64,000 nt of DNA from Mesostigma viride (lineage: Eukaryota > Streptophyta > Mesostigmatophyceae > Mesostigmatales > Mesostigmataceae): positions 46,898 through 110,897 of the forward strand of contig RPFO01002334.1 in the NCBI GenBank assembly GCA_009746045.1. The letters run 5' to 3'. The notes beneath the pieces are model-generated. The model ran no database searches, was not told where the DNA came from, and worked only from the letters and a program-made list of their open reading frames with translations. Within the stretch, counting starts at the first letter, position 1, and each line of letters starts with the position of its first letter. Made by a program: the position numbers and the translations under genes. Shown here piece after piece: positions 54,170-62,975 of the stretch.

Positions 54170-57100
54170 AAATTACTTATCCGCTCCCTGCAGGAAAGGA
54201 GCGATTTCATCCATCGACAGGCCAGACAACGACGTGATCGAATAATCCTTCTCATCGCCCCACCACGAGGGTTTATACCTATCAAGAAACGCGTGCATAT
54301 CCGCCTTCGAAATTTCCAAGTAACCACCGCCACGGCTATTGCCCTTCGCCCCCTTGGCAGAAATTCCCAGAGTCGGGCTTAACAACCTGTTGATGAGCCC
54401 GCTACATTGCAAAAGACAAACTACCAGCCTCGCCTGCTCGCCGTTGGTATCCAAATGTTGAGCGCATGAACCAGGCCTTGTCGGCAATTTCGCTATCAAT
54501 TTTATTCCCTAGTGCAATCGTCTCGTCGCGCGTCAACTTCATTGTGAGATTGGACGGATCAGCCGTCGTGATGAAGTCGATGATAGGCGTCCCTTCTAGT
54601 AGCTTGAGCGTAATGGCCAGAGACTGTGCTAGTCCAAAACGAGAATACGCCTTCAAATCAAACAAGGACTCTGACTTCTGCAGAATCAACAGATTGTCTC
54701 TGAAATGCTCCTTGGTTCCTAGTCCCGTCAACTTCGAATATTGCCGAATGCCAGCGTACGCCTTCCTCCCCATCTCCTTGTCCAGAATTTGAGGGAGCTC
54801 GTCGTCGATGAGATCATACGGAATCATGTACAACCGGTGAGCCAGTTCGTACACCGCCTTCAGACGCATTTCGTACGGTGAAAGTGGAACCGTGCCGCCG
54901 ATTCTCCCCTCTAGATCCTTGTACTCCTCCTCGCTCATAAGCACCACCTCCCTGTCCTTGTCTGGATCTTCTAGTACCGGAAGCGGAGGGGCGTCGATGT
55001 CCCCCAACTCCTCCACTGCCGACACCTCCACGCCGTAGTCCTCCGTCAGTATCTTGATGAGATTTCCCTTGTAGTGGGACCTCGACACCGCGAGATCTTG
55101 CTGGTTCCGGCAGAAGAGACGGAACTTGGGGCAATTTCTGTCATAGATACGCGACTTGTCCGCGCTCCAGTCGCAGACTACGTCGGCGTTGTCGAACAGC
55201 AGCTGGATGAGCGCAGTGTCCCCCGCGATCATGTTCTCGACGATCGTACCGTAGTCCGTTGGAGGCCTGTCAAGAAGCGAAGTCGTGTCTCGATAGAAGA
55301 TGACCATCTCTCCCTTGACTAAGTGGCGCACCCTGAAAATTTGCTGGAGGGTTGTCGTGTAGCTCGCGTAGTAGTCCCCGTTGATGAAGAGTCCCACCAT
55401 GCTGTCGAACGTGTGCTCCGTGTAGCTGACTCCAACCGTGATCGTGGGGCTGAAGATCAAAAAGTCCAAGTCAGCCCACGCAGCATTCGCGCCAACCTCC
55501 AGATCCTCCTTGCTCGTCAGACTAGTGTAGAGACGCCCGTTCTTGCGCTTGTCGATGAAGGGTTTGAGTGCCTCATACGCCATGGCGGCCTCTTTTTTGC
55601 CAGACATTGGGCAGAAAATCCTCTCTCCGGCCTCTATCCTCCTCTCACACTCAGCGACAAAGCGGTCCACGCAGACCTTTCGCCAGTTCTTCTCTGAGGT
55701 CACGTCCACCCATCGCAGAGTCCTGTTGGTAGGGCGCCTGAAGGTGTTGCAATCCACCTCCATAGTGTCCGCCGCGCGATAGGCCGCTATGAAATCGTAG
55801 ACCTTTCGAGTAACAGTAGCGTCTAGCGCGATCACGACCTTGGACGTTTCGATGAGCCTGACGAATTTTCTCAACACCTCGCGACGGTTCTCCACGTAGC
55901 GCTGTGAAAGGGCAGTGAGGGTGTTGTAAATTTCGTCCAGGATGAGGAGGTCGAACGGTTGGTCCGTGAGGCGCAAGATGCTGTTCAGGACTATCAACAC
56001 CCTGTCGTCAGAAATCATCCCCTTTGAGCCGCTGAGATAGTGACGAAAATTTGGGTCACTGTACAGGAGATGGAACGCGTTGCCTTCCCATACAATTGTC
56101 CTCCCACCCTCGCCCAGAGACTTGTAGTTGCGATCCTCCTCCTTTGATAGGCTAATGTTGGCAACGATGCAGCACACGCGAATACCTGGATCCCTCCTCA
56201 CCGCCTCGTTGACGAGTTCACGAATCCTCTCAGATTTACCTGTCCCGCAGTTGGACTGGACGAGGAAGGTGCTCTTATGCGGTCCCCCAAATAGCGCATC
56301 CCAGCTGAATGGCTTGATTTTTTCGGACGAATACGTGTGAGTGAACGGCACTTGGTCAGATCCCGGTTGCTGCATCACGGGAGGTGCGATCTCGATCTTG
56401 CGAGCGTCTGGCGATTTCCTGTAGCAGTCATAAAAAACTTGTCCTGACGGGTATTGGAGCGTGAATGGGCCGTTCTTCTCGTGCACCTTGTTGCATATGA
56501 GGCAGATGTGATCGTCGCATTGCTGGTACTTCACCCTCACGAGCTTGACGTCTGGAGACAACTCAATGTAGCCGCACTCGAGATAGTCACACTCCGGAGC
56601 CACCTTCTCCATCGCCGCGAGAGATGCAGAAACGTCAATGTCCTTGCCCGCCGCCTTCACCGTGCACTCGCGACGTCCGCGAACCCCTCTCCTCTTCAAC
56701 GATGCCGCCCAGTCCGGGGGCGCACTCACCAATACCCCGCCCGAGACGTCGTCCGGCGAGTAGATGTTGATGAGATGGTCGAGGAAGTCACTAGACGAGC
56801 CTTCACATGTGCGCAGAATTCCCAGAGGGTCAGTGTCCCCGAATTTGTGCATCCCGACGCATCGGAAAAGACTGTCTCTCCTGTAGACTGCTTCGTCTAT
56901 CACCGTGTCCATTTCACCGAAATAGTCAGCTGGGTGGCGGCAGATCTCGTCGAATTGCTCTTGACCGTTCACTTTGAACTTCAGCAGCTCGTGCGCGTCC
57001 TCGTGAACGGGAGATGACAGGTCGAAAGAAGCGCGCTTGATGAAATCGGTGAGGCCGCTGTACCAAAACACTCTCGCGTCCAGGTCGGCAAGAACGAGAC

Positions 57101-57659
57101 CGCGCACGACGATGTGGAAAGACGACTTGAACAAATCCTTCTTCATGCGAGACGCCGTGCTGACCTCGTAGCGAAAGTCCTTGGTTGCGATGTTCAGGAC
57201 GACGCGGCAGTACTCGTCGTGAACACGGCGAAAGTGTCCCGGGTAATCGATGTTCGCCAGACGCTCGTCATCTGGGTCGACCTTGTCGTCAATGTCGACG
57301 TACGCCCACGACGGGTCGTCGGGTTGTATGACTTCGTCGAGCGTGCGGCGAACGGGATGAGCAGCACACTCCGCATAGATCCGCGAAAAGTCTGCGAGGT
57401 TGCCATAATGCGCGTACTCGTTGGCGTCCTTCGTGTTGATGCCACGCGCGCAAATGAAGCGATGGCCGAGAGACACCCCAGCCTCTTTTGTGGGAGCCTT
57501 CTTGTAGCGCCATTGCGTGACGACCTTGTTCATGGTCTCATGGGTGGCCTCGGGTGGTGGGTGGAGTAGAGCCAGCCACGGAATGTCAACGTCCTTTATA
57601 CTCCCACGGTGCTTTCTAGAAGGTTCGACTGTGACGACACGACTCGGTTCAGACGACAT
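54170..57659 (-). CDS. Primase-helicase: AEP primase, UL52-like zinc motif and origin-binding-type SF2 helicase
   Basis: 1085 residues from ATG 57659. The archaeo-eukaryotic primase part has VDID (D122, D124), SSFH (H182) and DEAVYRRDSLFRCVGMHKFG (D255, R266, K272). The zinc motif ICLICNKVH to YDC (C386, C389, H393, C412) follows. The helicase part has Walker A NCGTGKS (470-476), DEIY (575-578), a GVSYTEHTF motif V and an arginine-finger QQIFRVR, closest to the herpesvirus origin-binding helicase family. The frame ends at 54402. A different frame reads on from about 54470 to 54173 (CSGLINRLLSPTLGISAKGA; GYLEISKADMHAFL), a likely true C-terminus after one base change. It would synthesise primers and unwind viral DNA. 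Confidence 0.87.
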
Positions 57660-57830
57660 GATAGTATATTACTTGTTTAGAAAAAAAAAAATTCAGATTA
57701 TAAAATGCCAAACCCTCGAACCTCGACCCTCGAGAAAAATGTTCCCATGGAACTTTTATATTCCCTGTATAATGCATGCAGTTTAGAATACCCTTTTCGA
57801 CATTCATGAAAATTTCCCACGGGAAACTAT
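57660..57830 (-). promoter_or_regulatory. Intergenic A/T-rich segment; start-proximal ATATACTAT
   Basis: On the minus strand GTAATATACTATCATG leads into the primase start. The AT-hook gene start is preceded by CATGATATACTATGG (59438-59452), so ATATACTAT next to the ATG occurs twice and may be a promoter element. Confidence 0.35.
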
Positions 57831-59093
57831 CTACTTTTTCCTCGGCCTCAGCCGACGTCCGCCAGTCTCGCCACCCTGCCTCTCGTAAACGGCTCCTGTC
57901 AGTACGTCATGGCCCATCATGTCGCCAGCCCATTTACGTTTCTTAAATGAAGCGCCCTTCAGGAAACGAGTGATGTATGCTTGTCGCGTGGCGTCGATGC
58001 CTCCGTAAATCCGGTTGTAACGGGCGCTGTAGAGCTCGTGTTTGATCGGAATGCCAGGCTCTGATTCGAAAAGGAATTTCTGTCCAGCCTTAGCACGGGC
58101 ATCTAACGCTTTGATGAGCTTTCCGTACTTCTTCGGGATGACGACGTCATAAACTGGCATGCTGTGCTGCGTTTTGAAATTCTGGATGTAGAATCTCCTC
58201 TCGCTCGGGATGTAGCCGTTCTCGTGCGGTCCTAGCTCAGCGACCGAGTCGACGATGCGCATCTGGTCGTGATTGTAACGCGTCGGTGGTAGATCTTCAC
58301 CCGAGAGATAGATCAAGCCCATGAGCGCGGCGTCGGACGTGGGATCGGCTTCGTACTCTGCTTTGGCGATCTTCTGGAGCTGTTCGTACGTGTACCTCAG
58401 CGGCTTGTTCTCGGCACGGTCAAACCGTCTGTCCAGGTCACCAACCTTCAGCTCCCTGACGCGAGCAGTGTACGCGTCCGTAACGTGACTTGGGAGCCTC
58501 TTCTCGGGCGGCATCATTCGGTTCACGCCGTTGATGACCCCGAGGAGCTGCTTCTCATTCTCCCTCCAGGCGTCGTCCTTCGAGTGCTGGGTCTTGCGCT
58601 TGGGTTCTGATGTCTCGTGCACCACGCGAAGAACACGAGCTGTGTCGGCAAGGCAATCAACGGACTCGTACTGCGAGCACCCCAGTTTGTCGAGCAGGAC
58701 CCGCATCCTGCCAATGTATCCCAAAGCGGTCTTGCGAGTCGCCCCGCGCTCCTTCGATGGCCTGCCACGCTCGTGCTGCTCTGGTCGCGCTTCCGCTGCG
58801 GCGACGGCCTCGTCGAAGGTCCAGTACCGCCCTCCTCCAGCTCGCGCAGGCGATTCCTCGTGGTGCGGTGGCTCCGGCGAGGGTGGAGAGGTCGCCTGCA
58901 AGCCGATTTTTTCCGCACACTCGGGGTTATTTGCGATCCATCGATCACTGGGATTCCAGACGCCCTTCTTGACCTTGCTTTTCGCCGAGATGCAGTTCGT
59001 CTGGTCGCGGGCGATTGCTCGCCTCTTCGCCTGGGCCCGTCGCCATTGCTCGCGACGCTCCTCTACGGTCACCGTCATCTGATGACTGAACAT
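57831..59093 (-). CDS. Tyrosine recombinase (integrase)
   Basis: 420 residues. The N-terminal 100 residues are basic. A SAM-like core-binding domain follows (GYIGRMRVLLDKLGC to about residue 210), and then the catalytic domain with candidate R272 (LPPTRYN), K307 (QNFKTQ), R370 (ATRQAYIT), H395 (MMGHDVL) and nucleophile Y403 (AVYERQ). The C-terminus is basic (RRLRPRKK). A TATA-like box (TATAAAAAG, minus strand, about 59116-59124) lies 25-30 bases before the ATG. It overlaps the upstream AT-hook gene's end by about 150 bases. It would integrate the viral genome into the host chromosome. Confidence 0.8.
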   Translation of the reverse strand: MFSHQMTVTVEERREQWRRAQAKRRAIARDQTNCISAKSKVKKGVWNPSDRWIANNPECAEKIGLQATSPPSPEPPHHEESPARAGGGRYWTFDEAVAAAEARPEQHERGRPSKERGATRKTALGYIGRMRVLLDKLGCSQYESVDCLADTARVLRVVHETSEPKRKTQHSKDDAWRENEKQLLGVINGVNRMMPPEKRLPSHVTDAYTARVRELKVGDLDRRFDRAENKPLRYTYEQLQKIAKAEYEADPTSDAALMGLIYLSGEDLPPTRYNHDQMRIVDSVAELGPHENGYIPSERRFYIQNFKTQHSMPVYDVVIPKKYGKLIKALDARAKAGQKFLFESEPGIPIKHELYSARYNRIYGGIDATRQAYITRFLKGASFKKRKWAGDMMGHDVLTGAVYERQGGETGGRRLRPRKK

Positions 59094-59439
59094 GAGACAA
59101 TTTTTTGGCTCGAGGCTTTTTATACCCTACGGGGTGGATCCTTGGGCGCCCTCGAGGCCGTTTCGGTTCGTGTCGTTTTTCCGTTTTGGAGGGTGAGCGC
59201 CCACGTGGACGCCTGCGATCGCCCACCAAGGCGAGGATGGCCAATCGGATTTCGGGGCTCATGTCGTGACAGGTGGACGGAATCGTGTCGTGGTGGCCTG
59301 CTTCTTGAAGGATCCTGACGACACGTTCTAGAGTTTTCTGCCCCAGTCGAGAACCCGAACAATATCGGAGGAGTGCTTGGGTGTCCAACACGTACTCCTT
59401 CTCGGCGCCTGCGTATCGTTTGATGGACGGAATATCCAT
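58945..59439 (-). CDS. Small viral protein with AT-hook-like motif
   Basis: 164 residues from ATG 59439 (MDIPSIKRYAGAEKEYVLD). The N-terminal 75 residues are helical (TLERVVRILQEAGHHD; RLAILALVG) and the rest is basic and disordered, with KRPRGRPRIHP, an AT-hook-like DNA-binding motif, near residue 93. The frame runs about 150 bases into the recombinase gene, so the real protein may end earlier if a base is missing. Function unknown; DNA or chromatin binding is suggested by the motif only. Confidence 0.55.
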   Translation of the reverse strand: MDIPSIKRYAGAEKEYVLDTQALLRYCSGSRLGQKTLERVVRILQEAGHHDTIPSTCHDMSPEIRLAILALVGDRRRPRGRSPSKTEKRHEPKRPRGRPRIHPVGYKKPRAKKLSHVQSSDDGDRRGASRAMATGPGEEASNRPRPDELHLGEKQGQEGRLESQ

Positions 59440-59461
59440 AGTATATCATGTTCAGAGAAAA

Positions 59462-60346
59462 TTATTTTATCGAGAGAAATGTATTGAAGTTTCGACGAAA
59501 CATTTTTTTCGGGTCGCGCTGGTCGAAGTCGACAGCGAAGAAGTCGTGAGGATCGTCCTTGACGGCGTGGTCCCATAGCGCGAGAAACTCGTCCGGCGCC
59601 ACAGCCCCCGCGCTCTCTTCCGCGATCTGTCGCGCGGCTCGATGGTCCTTCGTTCTGAACAGCGCAAGAAACGATATATTCGCTCGCACTGCTCGTGGTA
59701 CGCCACCGCTTGTGTACGCCTGTGTCAGGAAAATCATGCTCGTGAGGAAGTGTCTGTGTTTGAACGCGAAAGCCGCAACAGCGTTTTTGCTAGAGCTCTG
59801 ATAGAGGGCACTGCCTTGCATGTCGTCTATCAGAATGAGCGACGAAGGAGGACCGTGCTCGAACCTTGTCGCAGGTTTATCCCAGTTCATTGCATCAAGG
59901 CGTAGGTACATGGAGAGGTCCATGAGTTCTGCGTTTTTTTTCCCATCCACGTATTCGCGTTTGAACGTTTCCCAGACCTTGAGATCGTCCTTGTACCTCT
60001 CGTATTCGTGGAGGTCAGACTTTATATGATCTATCATCCCATCGAATGCCAGGTTAGAGTAGACTTCCATCGTCATAGCTGGTTCCGGGAGCTCATTGTA
60101 TTTTGGCTCCGTGTGGGCACTCCCTGAAATGAGGTACAGCTTGTCGAATGAGTTTTTAGCAAAGTAAGCCTTCGCCATGTTGACTGCCGATGTAGTTTTC
60201 CCAGACCGTCGAGCTCCGCAGAAGTTTGCGATGAAATGAAGACTCGGCATATTCGGTGGAGCAGGACGCTGTGGGGCGTATCGTTGCTTGATGTCTTTGT
60301 TCTCAAGTGAATGAATTCGTCGCTCTTCGATGATAGCCATTATCAT
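59462..60346 (-). CDS. A32-type genome packaging ATPase (FtsK/HerA superfamily)
   Basis: 294 residues. Walker A is FCGARRSGKTTS (G44-T51). Walker B is SLILIDDMQG (D174, D175). Further conserved segments are FKHRHFLTSMIFLTQAYTSG, with the sensor-like TQ, and VRANISFLALFRTKD near residue 235. Length and motifs fit the packaging ATPases of polinton-like viruses, virophages and nucleocytoplasmic large DNA viruses, which pump DNA into preformed capsids. Two in-frame ATGs are close together (60346 and 60340). It lies 22 bases from the AT-hook gene and 12 bases from the coiled-coil gene, all on the same strand. Confidence 0.87.
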   Translation of the reverse strand: MIMAIIEERRIHSLENKDIKQRYAPQRPAPPNMPSLHFIANFCGARRSGKTTSAVNMAKAYFAKNSFDKLYLISGSAHTEPKYNELPEPAMTMEVYSNLAFDGMIDHIKSDLHEYERYKDDLKVWETFKREYVDGKKNAELMDLSMYLRLDAMNWDKPATRFEHGPPSSLILIDDMQGSALYQSSSKNAVAAFAFKHRHFLTSMIFLTQAYTSGGVPRAVRANISFLALFRTKDHRAARQIAEESAGAVAPDEFLALWDHAVKDDPHDFFAVDFDQRDPKKMFRRNFNTFLSIK

Positions 60347-60358
60347 TCTGAAGACATT

Positions 60359-60886
60359 TTAATCGTCCAGACTAGCAAGGAGAGACGCGCGGATGGCGGC
60401 CATGCGCATCTCGTATGGCGTCATCGCGACAGGTGGCGGTGGTGGAGGTGGGAGCTGTCGGGTCTTGATCGGGGGTGGCGGAGAGTCCGGCTCTGTCTCC
60501 TTGGGCTTTCGACCCCGTCTTGGTTTTGGCGTGTCGGCGGGGGTTGAGGCGACGGAATCTTCAGCGAGAAGGCGTTCAATCCGCGATTTGTTGCGGGCTT
60601 CTTGCAGCTCGAGTTCGACTAGCCTTTGCCGCTGAATCTCCAATTCCTTTGCAAGGACCTTTCGTTTCGTTATCTCTGCCTCCTTTTCCTCGTTTCGTCT
60701 CTTCTCCCTCTCGGCTTTTGCGCGTTGCTGGTAAACCCTCATTTTGTCGCGAAGGGCTTTTTTCTGTTCATCATTCAGCGGTTGTCCCTTTCGAATTGTC
60801 TTGACCAGGTCAACCTGCTCTTCCCGCGTCTCGGCGAAGGTTTCGTCTTGGTAGCTCGTTGGGGTCTCTGAAGCCTCAGAGGCCAT
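60359..60886 (-). CDS. Viral coiled-coil, Pro-rich protein
   Basis: 175 residues from ATG 60886. Residues 40-110 are a long charged coiled coil (RVYQQRAKAEREKRRNEEKE onward). Then come PRRGRKPKE, an AT-hook-like basic patch, a run of prolines (PPPPPPPVAMTPYEMR) and a short helical end. Unknown function. Its start is only 24 bases from the divergently transcribed large gene at 60911, so the two share a promoter region. Confidence 0.6.
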   Translation of the reverse strand: MASEASETPTSYQDETFAETREEQVDLVKTIRKGQPLNDEQKKALRDKMRVYQQRAKAEREKRRNEEKEAEITKRKVLAKELEIQRQRLVELELQEARNKSRIERLLAEDSVASTPADTPKPRRGRKPKETEPDSPPPPIKTRQLPPPPPPPVAMTPYEMRMAAIRASLLASLDD

Positions 60887-60910
60887 GTTTATATTCTAGG
60901 TAGATAATAA
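60887..60910. promoter_or_regulatory. 24-bp divergent intergenic region
   Basis: GTTTATATTCTAGGTAGATAATAA separates two start codons on opposite strands. It is A/T-rich and must hold start-proximal signals for both genes. Confidence 0.45.
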
Positions 60911-62968
60911 ATGGTCGTTCTAACAACATTGAGCAGACCGACCAATCTCGCCACCGGGTTAACGCTCGACCCTGAAATGGAGGAGCGTGTTTCTAACATC
61001 GAAACAGACATAGATGGGCTTCAAGCTAGCGTTACGTTACTTCTTGGCACTTCACATCCATTCGATGAGTCACTCGTTGTCGACGGATTCAAAATTTTCT
61101 ACCCGAGCCAGCCGACAAATGTGCGACTCGGAGACAATTACGACGACGAGACCGCAAGCGACCCATCGGAACTTGCTTACAGTCTCGTCGTGAATGGGTA
61201 TTCCTATTTTAAATCAGGGACTACTTTAGTCGACGATCTCACTCTAAATGAACCTTACCTTACGGCGAAAGTGGGAGCAACCCAGTACCACGTCTTCGAC
61301 TTTAGCCCTGATACGTTGCTAGACCCTGGTGGCAGAGTCCTGACCCGCGCGCAATTGGACTACCTTTTTGACCAACACGGGGTAGGCAAAACGTCGATAG
61401 CTAACTTGAACGGGGATTTCGTCCTCCATCTCGAAGACGGGACGACCGTGTCGCACCAAAACGCGTTCAACGTCATCAATGACCAGGATGTGCGAGTCCA
61501 GCTGCCCTACAACGTTACGAATGGCGACGCGAGTGGAATCTGTAAGTTTACCTATCGCGACTACCACACGACCCAGGCGCGCACGGGGGAGAGCGTTGTG
61601 GACGGAGAGGTAGGATATCCATACTTTTCCGACTCTTTCTATGGTCTCGGCGGATCTCGATTTAACGGCCTCCCTCTCCGCGTGGAGTTGTTGTCTTTCG
61701 CCACGATTCGCGACGACAACCGCCGCCTTCCACTAACTGGGAGATCCTTCACCATCACGCGTACATACTCGCCACTGACGGACTGGCGAATGGGTCCGAT
61801 TGACCCTGTGAACGCACTCTACTGGAGCACCAATCCAACCACCGCTAATTGGGAGGTCGTAGAGGGAACGACCCTCAAACAGGGCATAAAGATGACGACC
61901 CCCTTCGCATACCAACGCAAACTCCCCATCAGGTGGTACATGAATTCCACCCAGCTCACGCCGACCACTCCGACCATCGGCGGAGTCTCCCTCTCGCAAA
62001 ACGGGGGACTGCGCGGGGAAGACGCCGTAATCACCGCGCCAGTCGCGGCAGATAGTAACAAGTATATGAACTACGAGATAGACGTCTACAACGACTCGAC
62101 CCTCACCTCCTACACCACCCACAAAGGAGGGGTGATGGTATGCGTTTCAAAAATGAGCCAACTGCACTCCGGCATCCGGACACCAAGTTCCTATATTTCA
62201 TATCTAAATCCTGTAAAAATCGCGATCAACGGCGTCTACGCAGACCATGATGTGGGGTGGGGAAAGTCGTTGCCTCCTCTCACCGGTTTTCATCTGTTGG
62301 CGAACGGAGTATCTCAAGGGGCCTTGGATGGGACGTTGAAGACAACGACGTTTCAAAATCCATCCGAAGGCGATGATGTAGAACTCAGATACAGGATCGT
62401 AACCGTAAAGGACTCGCCAAACCTGTCAGGAGAGACCGTGGAGATAGACGGCCCCGCTACGACGCTCCATTCTCTAGAATCATTCTCGCGCCACTCCGTG
62501 ACCACGCTGCAAGCAGAAGCTTCGAAATACTACTTTGAAGGGTCTCCCGAAAAATTCTTTTTTGTAAAAACAGCCACTCCGGCACCAAGCAAATGTGTTG
62601 TTTTTTCAGAGCAGCTCATCGACGGCCCATTTCTATTGTGTTTTCGGCTATATTTGGGCAGCAACGATGCTTTCGTCTCGTTTGCAGAAAATACTATGTC
62701 TTTGACGAATAAATATCACCCGGCCACGACAGATGCCCATCAGAATTGGAGAAATGCGGCTACGACGCATTGGGGTATGCTGGGTATCAATCTGCACCAT
62801 AGTGACTATGCACTCGACCTGTTTGACAATCTGAAGTCGAAGGTTCGATACACGTTAAACTCATCATGGAGAAACAAAACAGCTACTGGGTGGCATTTCG
62901 AAGAAAATCGGATGGGAAGGTGGAGCGTTATATATCCAAAACAACTCCTCAAGAACTTAGTGACATGA
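60911..62968 (+). CDS. Large candidate virion protein (capsid- or spike-like)
   Basis: 685 residues, intact. It starts with a short heptad segment (MEERVSNIETDIDGLQASVT), followed by mostly beta-type sequence rich in Thr, Gly, Asn and Asp without enzyme motifs. Phrases such as PFAYQRKLPIRWYMNST, INGVYADHDVGWGKSLPPLT and DDVELRYRIVTVKD recur in modified form in the decayed sequence downstream (62969-64000). Length and position opposite the ATPase are compatible with a jelly-roll capsid protein or a trimeric spike. I cannot decide from sequence alone. Confidence 0.55.
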   Translation: MVVLTTLSRPTNLATGLTLDPEMEERVSNIETDIDGLQASVTLLLGTSHPFDESLVVDGFKIFYPSQPTNVRLGDNYDDETASDPSELAYSLVVNGYSYFKSGTTLVDDLTLNEPYLTAKVGATQYHVFDFSPDTLLDPGGRVLTRAQLDYLFDQHGVGKTSIANLNGDFVLHLEDGTTVSHQNAFNVINDQDVRVQLPYNVTNGDASGICKFTYRDYHTTQARTGESVVDGEVGYPYFSDSFYGLGGSRFNGLPLRVELLSFATIRDDNRRLPLTGRSFTITRTYSPLTDWRMGPIDPVNALYWSTNPTTANWEVVEGTTLKQGIKMTTPFAYQRKLPIRWYMNSTQLTPTTPTIGGVSLSQNGGLRGEDAVITAPVAADSNKYMNYEIDVYNDSTLTSYTTHKGGVMVCVSKMSQLHSGIRTPSSYISYLNPVKIAINGVYADHDVGWGKSLPPLTGFHLLANGVSQGALDGTLKTTTFQNPSEGDDVELRYRIVTVKDSPNLSGETVEIDGPATTLHSLESFSRHSVTTLQAEASKYYFEGSPEKFFFVKTATPAPSKCVVFSEQLIDGPFLLCFRLYLGSNDAFVSFAENTMSLTNKYHPATTDAHQNWRNAATTHWGMLGINLHHSDYALDLFDNLKSKVRYTLNSSWRNKTATGWHFEENRMGRWSVIYPKQLLKNLVT

Positions 62969-62975
62969 CTAAAAT

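Noticed and set aside
56454-57569. Plus-strand frames of 151 and 187 codons
   Set aside because: Complementary shadows of the primase-helicase gene, which carries all family motifs on the minus strand.
57831-59093. Recombinase as part of a Crypton or DIRS element
   Set aside because: Its neighbours are a packaging ATPase and a primase-helicase, not RT or a single-gene Crypton layout.
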